DNA of 44,526 nt from Nitrospirota bacterium. Lineage in GTDB: Bacteria; Nitrospirota; Thermodesulfovibrionia; SZUA-242. Location of the stretch: assembly GCA_003235715.1 (NCBI GenBank), contig QJVM01000254.1, forward strand, positions 1 through 44,526, in the 5' to 3' direction. Of the stretch, positions 24,871 to 34,478 are shown one piece after another. A program made the translations under genes and the position numbers. Position 1 is the first letter of the stretch. Every line of letters starts with the position of its first letter. Below the pieces are notes generated by a model. The model was not told the origin of the DNA. It ran no database searches and saw nothing but the letters and a program-made list of their open reading frames with translations.

Positions 24871-26671
24871 CGTGGGCACCTCCCGGCCCCGGGGGGGCCA
24901 AATTTCGCTCCTTGGTGAAGGCCTCAATCATAACCTTGGCGATCGGCGACGCGGCACTTCCCCCATGTCCCCCATGCTCCACGAAAACAGACAACGCGAT
25001 CTGGGGATTCTCTGCGGGTGCAAAGGCGACAAACCATGCGTGGTCCTCCAGTCTACCCTTATCCTCCCCCTCGATTTCTTTCCACTCAGAAAGACTCGTT
25101 ACTTGAGCCGTTCCGGTCTTGCCTCCAATGGAGACCAGCTCAGATCGAGCAACCCTTGCCGTTCCATGCAGGTCCTCCACGACCCCTAGGAGAGCATCCC
25201 GGACCTTTTCCAGAATGTCGGGGCGAAACTCGGTTATTCCCAGCGTGCCTACCGGAAACCCCATGATCAGACGGGGTTGATGGAGTTTTCCTCCATTGAC
25301 GAGGGTTGCGGTCATTTGGGCTGCCTGAAAGGGCGAAACCGACACGTACCCCTGCCCGATGGCCGCGTTTAGAGTTTCGCCCGGATACCAGGGCTCCTTG
25401 AAGCGGGACCGCTTCCATTGGGACGAGGGAACGATCCCGGCGGCCTCTGGAACCAGACCGAGCCCCGGCCGGGTCCCCAGGCCCAGGGCCCGGGCATAAC
25501 GGGCAATCGTATCAATGCCCAGCTTGAGACCCAGGGAGTAAAAATAGACATCGCAAGATTCCACCAGGGCCCGCCTGAAGTCCACGAGTCCATGGCCCTC
25601 CCTTTTCCAGCATCTGAAAATGCGCGAGCCGAAGGATATCCAGCCCTTGCATGTGACCACATCGCTCCCGTCCACATACCCCTGCTCCAGTCCGGCCAGT
25701 GCCACCACGATCTTGAAGGTGGAACCTGGAGGAAACTGGGCTTGAAGGGCCCGGTTGAAAAGTGGCTTTCTGGGGTCTTCCAGCAGCCTGTTCCACTGAT
25801 CGGACGATATTCCCGTTGAAAAGAGGTTGGGATCAAAGGACGGCCGGCTCACGAAGGCAAGCACTTCGCCCGTATTGGGATCCAGGGCTACGGCCGCCCC
25901 GGTTTCTTCCCTGAGCGCTTTTTCTGCGGCCAGTTGAACATCCAGGTCCAGCGTCAGATAGATATCCTGTCCTTTTTCCGGGGGCACGTACCCTATTTGC
26001 CTTATCCGCTGCCCCAAAGCATTGACTTCGTAGACCCTGTCTCCGGGCTTGCCCCGAAGGCTCTCGTCGTACCGGGCCTCGAGACCCCACTGGCCTATAT
26101 AGGCATTGGCCGGAACATGTTTATATTCGTCCGAGTTCTGCTGGTCCGGCCTGAGTCGACCCAAGTACCCCAGGACGTGAGAGGCCATGTCGTCGTAGAG
26201 GTATCCTCTGCTGATTTCCACATCCACCCGAACCCCCGGCAGTTCCAATCGACGCGCTTCGACCAGAGCCACTTCGTCCAGCGATGCATCAATCTTGACC
26301 TTTAAAGGCTCCCCTCGCGTCCGTCGTTTGGTTTTCAGGATCGCCTCGAGTTCCTCAGTCTGCAGGGAGAGCAGGGAGGCCAGAAGTTCGGTACGGTCGC
26401 CGGGAAATTCCTCAGGGACGACCGAAATATCGAAGGCAGGGACATTCTTTACCAGGGGCCGTCCGAATCGATCATAGATGATTCCGCGAGGCGCCGTTTC
26501 CTTCTCAATCCGAACCCGGTTATTCTCCGCGAGCTGGCGGAATTCCAGGCCTCCCAGGACTTGGAGTTGCCAAAGGCGCAACGCGAGCACTCCAAAGGCT
26601 GTAAGCAGAAAGACCAGTACAGCACGGGTGCGCTTCAGATGGGCAATTCTTCGGTCTGTTGTGGCGTCCAT
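24863..26671 (-). CDS. mrdA: Penicillin-binding protein 2
   Basis: PBP2 is the monofunctional transpeptidase that crosslinks side-wall peptidoglycan with RodA. The 602-residue product has one N-terminal membrane anchor (VLVFLLTAFGVLALRLWQLQ), the dimerisation domain with RGIIYDRFGRPL, and the transpeptidase domain. The active-site motifs are STFK (Ser317, Lys320), SCD (from Ser372, the SxN equivalent in PBP2 proteins) and KTG (Lys518). The linker CKGW...FRCWKREGHG, with two cysteines, is typical of PBP2. The start ATG lies within the mreD 3' end (37-base overlap). Confidence 0.96.
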   Translation of the reverse strand: MDATTDRRIAHLKRTRAVLVFLLTAFGVLALRLWQLQVLGGLEFRQLAENNRVRIEKETAPRGIIYDRFGRPLVKNVPAFDISVVPEEFPGDRTELLASLLSLQTEELEAILKTKRRTRGEPLKVKIDASLDEVALVEARRLELPGVRVDVEISRGYLYDDMASHVLGYLGRLRPDQQNSDEYKHVPANAYIGQWGLEARYDESLRGKPGDRVYEVNALGQRIRQIGYVPPEKGQDIYLTLDLDVQLAAEKALREETGAAVALDPNTGEVLAFVSRPSFDPNLFSTGISSDQWNRLLEDPRKPLFNRALQAQFPPGSTFKIVVALAGLEQGYVDGSDVVTCKGWISFGSRIFRCWKREGHGLVDFRRALVESCDVYFYSLGLKLGIDTIARYARALGLGTRPGLGLVPEAAGIVPSSQWKRSRFKEPWYPGETLNAAIGQGYVSVSPFQAAQMTATLVNGGKLHQPRLIMGFPVGTLGITEFRPDILEKVRDALLGVVEDLHGTARVARSELVSIGGKTGTAQVTSLSEWKEIEGEDKGRLEDHAWFVAFAPAENPQIALSVFVEHGGHGGSAASPIAKVMIEAFTKERNLAPPGPGGAHDG

Positions 26672-27123
26672 ATCCAGTCCACGACCACCCAAACAAGGGA
26701 CAGCAAGATGGCCTGTTCAGCGATGCGGCCCGGCCCGAATGACCCCGGAGGGATGAAGGCCTGGCGGATAAGTTCGAGAAAGATGGAATGAAAGGCCGTC
26801 ATAAAGGCAAAGGCCAGCGCGAGGAGGGAGCGCGATTTGCGGGCCATCAAACGCCGAACCGAGGCCGAGAAAAAACCGGTAACTCCCTTGGCCAGAGTCT
26901 GTGGTCCGATCAGGCCCCCTGAAAAGAGGTCCAGAGCCAAACCGGCTAAGGCCCCGAAAAGGAGTCCTGTTCGTTCGTTGGTCCGTGTGGCCACAATGAG
27001 CACGGCCAGCAGCAGAAGGTCGGGAGGATGATCGAAGCGCTCCGGCAGCTTGGTCTGTACGGTCAACACTCCAAGGACAACCAACACGTACGCAACCTGT
27101 CTCACCCGTCTGATGTCCCCCAT
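26635..27123 (-). CDS. mreD: Rod shape-determining protein MreD
   Basis: A 162-residue integral membrane protein with about five helices, for example AYVLVVLGVLTVQTKLP, LLLLAVLIVATRTNE, GLLFGALAGLALDLFSGG and AILLSLVWVVVDWIW. GLLFGALAGLALDLFSGGLIG is the recognisable MreD segment. It links MreC and the PBP2-RodA pair. The start could also be the GTG at 27129; the ATG at 27123 is given. It overlaps the end of mreC by 22 bases, so translation is coupled. Confidence 0.92.
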   Translation of the reverse strand: MGDIRRVRQVAYVLVVLGVLTVQTKLPERFDHPPDLLLLAVLIVATRTNERTGLLFGALAGLALDLFSGGLIGPQTLAKGVTGFFSASVRRLMARKSRSLLALAFAFMTAFHSIFLELIRQAFIPPGSFGPGRIAEQAILLSLVWVVVDWIWTPQQTEELPI

Positions 27124-27926
27124 GTGCACGAACTTCCGGAAAGAATGACGAACACGTCCTCAACGCGGCTGATCCGTTCAGCCGGTCTCAGGGTCACCTC
27201 CTGAAAAATTCCATAATCAAGCTGTTTCACACTATCCAGCTGACCAACCGGAATTCCCTCTGGATAAATCCCGTCCAGACCCGAGGTGTACACCCAGTCC
27301 CCGTTGCGGGCCGGTGCGTCCTTGTGAACGTATTTGAGGAGACAGGCCTCGTCGCCGGTCCCGTCCATGATCGACTGTTCCCGAGTTTCTGCAATTCGAA
27401 CCGCGACAGAGGACTTGAGGTCTGTGATCAACAGGACTTTGGCTGAAGAATGGGAAACCGCGTAAATACGCCCGAGTAGCCCATTCATCCCGACGACGGT
27501 CATGTTTGGAGCCAGACCGTCGACCTCCCCTTTGTTCAGGGTAACGGTCTGGAATGGGTCTGTGGGGTCTCTCGCAATGATCTCTGCACCAGTGACTTTG
27601 CAGGACAAGACCTCCTTGAGCCCCAGAAGGGCTCGGAGGCTCCGATTCTCGTCTTCCACCTCAAAGCGGCCCTTCTGCTCGAGTTCCAGCCTTTCGATCC
27701 GTGCCCGAAGCTTGCGATTTTCCGCTTCGGTATTCACGAGCAGAAAGTAATCTTCGATCATGTCCCGAAAGCCATCCGTAACGAATTCCATCGCCTCCAT
27801 GAGGGGGGTGAAAATGGCAAAGAGTGGTTGATAGAACCGATCCGACCGAACTTGCCCGGTCATCGCCAGGAGAAGTACGACCATGAAAAAGACCAGAAAC
27901 AGAAGCTGTCGTCGTCTTGTGGCCAT
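27102..27926 (-). CDS. mreC: Rod shape-determining protein MreC
   Basis: A 274-residue bitopic protein: one N-terminal membrane helix (LLFLVFFMVVLLLAMTG), a coiled coil (about residues 65-100, with ENRKLRARIERLELEQKG), then the periplasmic two-beta-barrel domain with VTGAEIIARDPTDPFQTVTLNKGEVDGL broken by usual MreC landmarks (G-x-N-M-T-V and VLLITDLKSSVAV). MreC forms filaments that activate PBP2. I chose the ATG at 27926 because the membrane helix follows directly; an upstream in-frame start at 28025 would add 33 unrelated residues. A 171-base gap separates it from mreB. Confidence 0.94.
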   Translation of the reverse strand: MATRRRQLLFLVFFMVVLLLAMTGQVRSDRFYQPLFAIFTPLMEAMEFVTDGFRDMIEDYFLLVNTEAENRKLRARIERLELEQKGRFEVEDENRSLRALLGLKEVLSCKVTGAEIIARDPTDPFQTVTLNKGEVDGLAPNMTVVGMNGLLGRIYAVSHSSAKVLLITDLKSSVAVRIAETREQSIMDGTGDEACLLKYVHKDAPARNGDWVYTSGLDGIYPEGIPVGQLDSVKQLDYGIFQEVTLRPAERISRVEDVFVILSGSSCTWGTSDG

Positions 27927-28097
27927 GAACGATGTACGAAATAGGTGATAGGAGTTCCCCGTCGAATCAGCATGCAGCTTCTCTGGGAGGCCGCATACAC
28001 ACCTTATCCGAATCCCCTGCGACATGGAAAGACCGCAGGGTCTGGCGGTCAGGGATTCTTCAGAAACAGGCGGGGATTTTCTCTTCTCCGGGACGAC

Positions 28098-29126
<1,029 letters not shown>

Positions 29127-29525
29127 TTACACTTCCTCCACAACCTGAGTCTGGGCTAATTCATCGCCCAGCCGGCATCCCAACGGATTTCCCACCACCA
29201 AAAGGGCTTCAAACACCATAATGAGCCCGGCAAACAGCCATCCCAGCAGAGGCAGTTGCCAGAAGACGCGGGCCACGATAAAAGGAAGATTGCGGATGAT
29301 GGATTCCCGGAAAGACATTGTTCGCTCTGGTACGAGCGAAACCGTCTTCAGCCCCACGAGTCTCTTGCCTATACTTTGTCCGCCCGAGAACCCGTCTCTT
29401 ACAGCGATATAAAAGAGACTGGCCGTAAAGCCGATCTCCGGGAGTGCAGACCCGGCTCCCACAATGATCAAATCGATCATCGACGCCACCGCCCTGTTAA
29501 GAATTCCTGCTTTGGAATAGGACAA
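29127..29525 (-). CDS. RDD family membrane protein
   Basis: A 132-residue protein with about three membrane helices and the RDD-family signatures: RAVASMIDLIIVG near the N-terminus (Arg and the first Asp), SIGKRLVGLKTVSL in the middle, and FRESIIRNLPFIVARVFW later on. The function of RDD proteins is not established; some have been proposed as sodium/proton antiporters. It is the first gene of the mreB transcription unit and abuts mreB with no gap. Confidence 0.87.
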   Translation of the reverse strand: MSYSKAGILNRAVASMIDLIIVGAGSALPEIGFTASLFYIAVRDGFSGGQSIGKRLVGLKTVSLVPERTMSFRESIIRNLPFIVARVFWQLPLLGWLFAGLIMVFEALLVVGNPLGCRLGDELAQTQVVEEV

Positions 29526-29576
29526 GAACCGGGCTCCCGCTACCCGTAATAGCTCAAAAAATAAAGGATAATGCGC

Positions 29577-29606
29577 ATTCTATCAGAGCCCTGAAATGGA
29601 ATGCAA
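29577..29606 (-). promoter_or_regulatory. Sigma-70 promoter of the RDD-mreB operon
   Basis: On the minus strand TTGCAT (complement of 29601-29606), an 18-base spacer and TAGAAT (complement of 29577-29582), preceded by TGA, form a promoter with an extended -10. Transcription should begin near 29570, about 45 bases before the RDD start. It probably drives the shape-gene cluster. Confidence 0.6.
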
Positions 29607-29868
29607 GAAAAGACGCCGCTGCCTGGAGCCTCGAAAAACCTAACGCACAAGACTCCCTGGAATGGACCGGACAAAGGCCTTCCCGCCCCGAATCGTCCTC
29701 CCCCTGTCATAGGGAAAAGCGGGTTGCCCTCAGACCTTCCAACGGGCGACCGTTCAAGACCTGGTATGGGCGGCTGTTGAAAAGAAACAGATGTGTTGCG
29801 GCCGGGGAAGCGGTGATGAGTCGTTCTAGGACACCGCCGTCCCCCATCGTGAGGACAGCTTCATTCGG

Positions 29869-29897
29869 TTGAAACACAGGGACCGCTCTGGTACTAT
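29869..29897 (+). promoter_or_regulatory. Promoter of pyrE with TSS at the start codon
   Basis: TTGAAA (29869-29874), a 17-base spacer and TACTAT (29892-29897) preceded by TGG make a strong extended -10 promoter. Seven bases downstream is 29904, two bases before the pyrE ATG. No ribosome site precedes the ATG. The transcript should be leaderless or nearly so. Confidence 0.65.
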
Positions 29898-29905
29898 GCG
29901 GCCAT

Positions 29906-30490
29906 ATGCATCGGGACCCTGTCCATCTGCAACAGAATAAGGACGAATTGATCCGGATGATCAAGGAACGCTCCTTCCGGTCGTCGTCAACCCCTACCTT
30001 CCGTCTTTCTTCGGGTGCCATGAGTTGCTTCTACTTCAATATGAAGCCCGTGACTCATTCTCCATCTGGACTGAAAATCATCGGGGACCTCTATCTGGAC
30101 AAACTCGACGAACTTGATCTGCGCCCGGACGCCATCGGCGGTTTAACCATGGGCGCTGACCCCATTGCGGCAGCTGTGGCCCGAGCCTCCTTCGATCGTC
30201 CGCCCTGGATAGAAGGCTTCGTCATTCGTAAGGAACCCAAACAGCATGGCACAGCCCAGCAACTGGAAGGCAACGTGAAACCCGGAGACCGGGTTGTTAT
30301 CGTGGATGACGTGGTCACCACCGGAGCCTCCACCATCAAGGCCATCCGGGCCGCCGAAGCCCAGAAGGTCCGGATTATAGGGGTGCTCGTGCTTCTGGAT
30401 CGGTGCGAACAGAACGGTATGCAGAATATTACGGATTGCGGGTATCCGGTTTATTCCATTCTCACGATTAGAGATTTTGTAAACGGTTAA
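29906..30490 (+). CDS. pyrE: Orotate phosphoribosyltransferase
   Basis: PyrE joins orotate to PRPP, giving OMP in pyrimidine synthesis. The 194-residue product has the OPRT layout: an N-terminal hood with FRLSSGAMSCFYFNMKPV (substrate loop), GGLTMGADPIAAAVA, the flexible catalytic loop RKEPKQHGTAQQLEG, and the PRPP signature VVIVDDVVTTGASTIKAI. The loop shape and hood fit PyrE better than other type I phosphoribosyltransferases. It has its own promoter and probably a leaderless mRNA. The haem-type membrane protein gene follows after 22 bases. Confidence 0.9.
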   Translation: MHRDPVHLQQNKDELIRMIKERSFRSSSTPTFRLSSGAMSCFYFNMKPVTHSPSGLKIIGDLYLDKLDELDLRPDAIGGLTMGADPIAAAVARASFDRPPWIEGFVIRKEPKQHGTAQQLEGNVKPGDRVVIVDDVVTTGASTIKAIRAAEAQKVRIIGVLVLLDRCEQNGMQNITDCGYPVYSILTIRDFVNG

Positions 30491-30512
30491 CTCCGGCTGG
30501 GGGTGCCTGATT

Positions 30513-31226
30513 GTGACCGGCGATAAACAGATCGACCGCAACACCCTGGAAACGGCTGACGGTCAGGAGGACCGCCCCGCTTACGTGGCCTGGGAAGGTC
30601 GGGTGTATGATGTATCGGCCAGCCGGCTGTGGAAGGCTGGCAGCCACATGAGCATCCACAAGGCAGGGCAGGATTTGACGGCCCACCTTCCTCTTGCACC
30701 GCACGGCCCAGAAGTTCTGGACCGGGTGCCCTTCGTGGGGGGGTTGACCGAATCTTCCGAGGACGAAACCGACCAGCGCGAAGAGCTGAAGGAGTCGCTT
30801 TCCCAGCTGTACAAGAAATATCATCCTCATCCCATTACGATTCATTTCCCGATTGCTCTGTTTATCTTTGCCGGATTCCTTGATCTCCTGTATTTCCTCC
30901 TGGGGCGCCCGGTGTCTCTGGGGAGTGCTGTCCTTTACAGCCTGCTTTTTGCCTCGTTTACGGCGCCCCTGGCCATGGCCTCGGGGTTTCTTAGCTGGTG
31001 GCTGAACTACAATATGGCCCTGACCGCCATTTTCAGACGAAAGATAACGGGCTCTCTTCTGTTGCTGGTCATTGCGATGGTCTGTCTCGCGTTGCGGCTT
31101 CACGAGCCCATGGTCCAGGCTGAAGGGGGCCCGGCCGCCTGGGTTTACCACGGGCTTCTGCTCGCAGCATGGCCCCTCGTGGCTTTCATCGGCTACCAGG
31201 GCGGGAAGATTACGTTTTCGAGTTAA
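30513..31226 (+). CDS. Cytochrome b5-like domain fused to DUF2231 membrane domain
   Basis: A 237-residue protein starting with GTG. Residues 22-75 resemble the bacterial cytochrome b5-like/steroid-binding domain: AYVAWEGRVYDVS, then LWKAGSHMSIHKAGQDLT and APHGPEVLDRVPFVG. His45, His49 and His64 are the candidate haem ligands. After an acidic linker (about 79-95), the DUF2231 membrane part begins with HPHPITIHFPIALFIFAGF and has four helices, several with membrane-facing histidines. Such fusions suggest a small membrane-bound haem redox protein, but activity and partners are unknown. The half-ferritin gene follows 13 bases later. Confidence 0.82.
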   Translation: MTGDKQIDRNTLETADGQEDRPAYVAWEGRVYDVSASRLWKAGSHMSIHKAGQDLTAHLPLAPHGPEVLDRVPFVGGLTESSEDETDQREELKESLSQLYKKYHPHPITIHFPIALFIFAGFLDLLYFLLGRPVSLGSAVLYSLLFASFTAPLAMASGFLSWWLNYNMALTAIFRRKITGSLLLLVIAMVCLALRLHEPMVQAEGGPAAWVYHGLLLAAWPLVAFIGYQGGKITFSS

Positions 31227-31239
31227 GGGGGGAAGGACA

Positions 31240-31461
31240 ATGTGGACTGAAAAGGAACTCCGGGAAATGATCGAGATGGTGACCATTGCCATTCCCCGGG
31301 AAAAGGACGCCCACCGGTTTTATCTTCAGGCCGCAGAAAAGGCCCGGACCGAGGGGGCCCGCAAGATGCTTCTGTCCATGGCGCAGCAGGAGCAGACCCA
31401 CCAACATATGCTCAAGGACCTTCTGAAGAGCCTTCAGAACGAACTTGAGGAACTGTCCTGA
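31240..31461 (+). CDS. Half-ferritin (two-helix ferritin-like protein)
   Basis: A 73-residue protein with the ATG at 31240 preceded by GGGGGGAAGGA. It forms one helical hairpin. The putative iron ligands Glu21 (REKDAHRFY), Glu51 and His54 (QEQTHQHM) sit in an E-x29-E-x2-H arrangement, with Tyr28 seven residues after the first Glu. Encapsulated ferritins have the same spacing (Glu32, Tyr39, Glu62, His65 in the Rhodospirillum rubrum protein), while rubrerythrins have 33 residues between the glutamates. A two-helix protein must dimerise to make a ferroxidase site. No encapsulin is in the window. It is probably co-transcribed with the haem-type membrane protein upstream. Confidence 0.8.
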   Translation: MWTEKELREMIEMVTIAIPREKDAHRFYLQAAEKARTEGARKMLLSMAQQEQTHQHMLKDLLKSLQNELEELS

Positions 31462-31571
31462 AGCTTCGAGCCTCCGGTCCTGCAGAACCGTATCGGTAGC
31501 AAACAATAAAGGGACGAGCAGTCAGAAGAGCGGGCAAGGAACAAAGTTTCTATCCCCCCGTTGTGAGGCTT

Positions 31572-33143
31572 ATGGAAGCGGTATCCCGGGTTAAGCACAC
31601 CGATTTTCTCGTGATCGGCGGAGGTGCGGCCGGATTGCGCGCGGCCGTCGAACTGGCTGGGACCGGATGCAAAGTACTCGTGGTTACGAAAGACCGGCCT
31701 GTGGAGTCGAGTACAGAGTATGCCCAGGGCGGGGTGGCTGTGGCCCTGAGTGACGAGGATGAGGTGGCGATTCATTTTCGGGACACCCTTCGGGCCGGTG
31801 ACGGTCTTTGTCGTGCGGAAAGTGTCCGGACTCTGGTGGAGGAAGGCCCTGAAGAAATTGGCCGCCTGATGGAATGGGGAGCCCAGTTTGACCGGGAAGG
31901 GGTGAAACTGGCCTTCGCCCGGGAAGGGGCCCATTCCCGAAGACGTATTCTGCATGCCCGGGGGGATTCCACGGGTCGGGAGATCATGCGCACCCTGATC
32001 CGGACGGTCCGAACCCACCGCAACGTATCCCGGCTCTCCCATGCGTGTTCTGTGGACCTGGTCGTTTCTGATAAAACCTGCCGTGGGGTGCTTGTGTCTC
32101 AGGGGTCGGAGCTGGTCGTCTGCTATGCGCGCGCCATTGTTCTTGCAACCGGTGGTGCCGGACAGCTCTATTCCCGCACGACGAATCCACTGGTGGCCAC
32201 GGGAGACGGCATGGCCATGGCCTATCGGGCTGGTGCCCTGATGGAAGATATGGAGATGGTGCAGTTTCACCCCACCAGTCTCTACGTTCCGGGCGCCCCC
32301 CAGTTTCTCCTGAGCGAAGCGATGCGCGGAGAAGGGGGAATTCTCAGGAACGCACGCGGCGAACGGTTCATGACGCACTACCACGAAGATGCAGAGTTGG
32401 CCCCACGAGACGTCGTGACCCGGGCCATTGTGTCAGAGATGGTCAGGTCACGAAGCCGGAACGTTTATCTCGATATGACCCACTTATCCAGGGAGTTTCT
32501 CAAGAGAAGATTTCCCAGAATCTATGCGACGTGCCTCACCTACGACGTGGATATTGCGGACGAACCGGTTCCGGTGTCACCGGCCGCTCATTATTTCATG
32601 GGAGGTGTACACACGGATGTGGACGGTCGTACGACCGTACAGGGTCTTTTCGCGGCGGGTGAGGTGGCCTGCACCGGTGTTCACGGGGCAAACAGACTGG
32701 CTTCGAACAGTCTGCTCGAGGGCATCGTCTTTGGGGCGCGGTCCGCCCGTACCGCCGCGGCATATGGTTTGGCCAAGGAAAGGCCTCGGGGCGGTCAGAA
32801 GGTCAGGGTCATAATTGGCGAGCGGGGAGGACATGACCTCGACAAGGTCCGGAGCGAACTGCGCCGGGTGATGTGGGATCGGGTGGGAATTATCCGCTGT
32901 GCACGCTCTCTGGAGCAGGCGGAAGAAAGACTGCGGCGCTGGGACCGCCTGCGTACGTGCCAGGGAGTTTCACGAGGCGAGATAGAACTGCGAAACCTTC
33001 TTGATGTGGCGTGGATCGTTCTCGAGTCGGCAAAGCGAAGGTCGAACAGCGTGGGCGCACATTACCGATCCGACCACAAAGGGAAGGAGAAAGGCTGGAA
33101 GCGCCACATCCGTCTTCAAAGGGCACCCGAGCCGTTGTTCTGA
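31572..33143 (+). CDS. nadB: L-aspartate oxidase
   Basis: NadB oxidises L-aspartate to iminoaspartate for NAD synthesis and can use fumarate as electron acceptor under anaerobic conditions. The 523-residue flavoprotein shows FAD-binding VIGGGAAGLRAAVELA, SSTEYAQGGVAVAL, HSRRRILHARGDSTGREI, PVSPAAHYFMGGVHTD and FAAGEVACTGVHGANRLASNSLLEG. These features separate it from fumarate reductase subunits. The start may be the GTG at 31563 or the ATG at 31572; neither has an ideal ribosome site. nadA and nadC are not nearby. It ends in a region convergent with the rhomboid gene. Confidence 0.95.
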   Translation: MEAVSRVKHTDFLVIGGGAAGLRAAVELAGTGCKVLVVTKDRPVESSTEYAQGGVAVALSDEDEVAIHFRDTLRAGDGLCRAESVRTLVEEGPEEIGRLMEWGAQFDREGVKLAFAREGAHSRRRILHARGDSTGREIMRTLIRTVRTHRNVSRLSHACSVDLVVSDKTCRGVLVSQGSELVVCYARAIVLATGGAGQLYSRTTNPLVATGDGMAMAYRAGALMEDMEMVQFHPTSLYVPGAPQFLLSEAMRGEGGILRNARGERFMTHYHEDAELAPRDVVTRAIVSEMVRSRSRNVYLDMTHLSREFLKRRFPRIYATCLTYDVDIADEPVPVSPAAHYFMGGVHTDVDGRTTVQGLFAAGEVACTGVHGANRLASNSLLEGIVFGARSARTAAAYGLAKERPRGGQKVRVIIGERGGHDLDKVRSELRRVMWDRVGIIRCARSLEQAEERLRRWDRLRTCQGVSRGEIELRNLLDVAWIVLESAKRRSNSVGAHYRSDHKGKEKGWKRHIRLQRAPEPLF

Positions 33144-33211
33144 ATGGGGAGGGTGTGCTGCCTTTTTCCTATGCGAAACGGCACACACGAGACCACGGCT
33201 GAGGGGGCTCT

Positions 33212-33233
33212 GCCGTCTCCGGTTTCAGACGGC
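33212..33233 (+). terminator. Hairpin downstream of nadB
   Basis: GCCGTCT (33212-33218) and AGACGGC (33227-33233) form a perfect 7-bp stem with loop CCGGTTTC in the 147-base convergent gap after nadB. No T-tract follows, so termination is only a suggestion. Confidence 0.4.
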
Positions 33234-33290
33234 CCCGCTCGATGAATGTCTGGAGCGACGGCCCAGCATGGAGGCCTGGGCCTGCCTGAT

Positions 33291-34478
33291 TCAGGGAGCT
33301 CGGACATCCAGGGATGCAATCTGGCGTCGGGCTTCCTGCTCTGCCTTGGGCGAGGGGCTCGCGTCCAGAACCTGAAGGAAGTACTGATAGGCGGTGGCCG
33401 CCTCGCCTCGGCCATGAAGAATGGCCAGCCCTGCACCCAGACAGGCCCAATCCAGATAAGGGCCCGCGGGATAATCCCCGATATAACGACGAAACAGGGT
33501 CAACGCTTCTTCATAACGGCGATTCTGAAGAAGATAGTCTCCGAGGCGCATGATGTCGTCCGGCCCCACCCCAAGGCGCTCAGAGGTGCTTGCGAGAGAA
33601 AGGAATGTCCTTACGGCTCCGTTAAGGTTGCGCTGGCTGATCAGGGTCCGGACCCGTTCCGGTGACTCCTCCGTTTGAACGGTTCGGGAGAACGGGGACT
33701 TCCAGGAAGGAATTTCCTTCTCGGAGGGCTCCGAAGGGGCTTCACCTGAGATACGGTCGAGGCCGTAAGCCACCGCGAGACCAGCCAGAAAGCCCCCTAT
33801 ATGGGCACCATGGGCGACGCCGCCGCCCATCTTCGGGGAGAGCAGAAAAGGGAGCAGATTATCGATCACCAGAAAGAAGCCGAGGACCAATCTGGCCGGT
33901 AACAGGATGACATCCATAAAAAAAGGGAAAAGGAGCATCATCACTTTGACGCGATTTTTGGGAAACCATATGAAGTAAAAGCCCAGAACACCCGAAATGG
34001 CGCCCGAGGCCCCGATCATGGGGATGGTCGAATGCGACGAAAAGAGAGAATAGAAGAGCGTCGCCGCCGCCCCCGTAGAAAGATAGGCGAAAAGATAACG
34101 CGCGGAACCGAGGCGGTACTCCACGTTGTCTCCGTAAATCCACAGGAACAGCATGTTCCCGATAAGGTGCATCCATCCCCCATGGAGAAACATGGAGAGC
34201 ATCAGAGGGGTTACCCCCGGAGAAGCCGCCTTGTAGGCATGCTTAAAAAGAAACAGGTCATAGGCACTGATGCTCTGGAGGATGGCCTGCAGGGGATAGC
34301 CCCGTGCTGCCGGAATCGACTGGATATACTGAAGCAGCGCAGGGTCCCTGGGGTCTGGGGCCGAATAGGAAAGCGGCAACGTAATGATGGCAAAGACGGC
34401 GATGTTGACGGCGATCAGGGCATAGTTGACCACCGGTCGGCCGGGAGGATTGGGGGTATCGCCGATGGGAATAAACAC
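33291..34478 (-). CDS. Rhomboid intramembrane protease with C-terminal TPR-like region
   Basis: A 395-residue membrane protein. The six-helix rhomboid core has the start-loop segment HGGWMHLIGNMLFLWIYGD, the catalytic serine in GASGAISG (Ser158) and the catalytic histidine in AHGAHIGG (His226). An amphipathic cytoplasmic tail from about residue 250 includes a helical repeat-like segment (LGDYLLQNRRYEEALTLFRRYI and later helices) that looks like one or two TPR units. The start GTG has GGAAGG five bases upstream. Rhomboids cleave single-pass membrane proteins; the substrate here is unknown. Confidence 0.92.
   Translation of the reverse strand: MFIPIGDTPNPPGRPVVNYALIAVNIAVFAIITLPLSYSAPDPRDPALLQYIQSIPAARGYPLQAILQSISAYDLFLFKHAYKAASPGVTPLMLSMFLHGGWMHLIGNMLFLWIYGDNVEYRLGSARYLFAYLSTGAAATLFYSLFSSHSTIPMIGASGAISGVLGFYFIWFPKNRVKVMMLLFPFFMDVILLPARLVLGFFLVIDNLLPFLLSPKMGGGVAHGAHIGGFLAGLAVAYGLDRISGEAPSEPSEKEIPSWKSPFSRTVQTEESPERVRTLISQRNLNGAVRTFLSLASTSERLGVGPDDIMRLGDYLLQNRRYEEALTLFRRYIGDYPAGPYLDWACLGAGLAILHGRGEAATAYQYFLQVLDASPSPKAEQEARRQIASLDVRAP

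Larger units (their letters stand above)
29526..29905. other. 380-bp divergent intergenic region
   Basis: It lies between the RDD-mreB unit and pyrE and holds the two divergent promoters described separately (29577-29606 and 29869-29897). Between them I see no gene with recognisable features. A minus-strand frame ending at 29707 is mostly antisense to pyrE and was not accepted. Confidence 0.5.

Noticed and set aside
29707-30021. Minus-strand 104-residue frame opposite the pyrE start
   Set aside because: Most of it is antisense to pyrE and to its promoter, with no recognisable family and no ribosome site.
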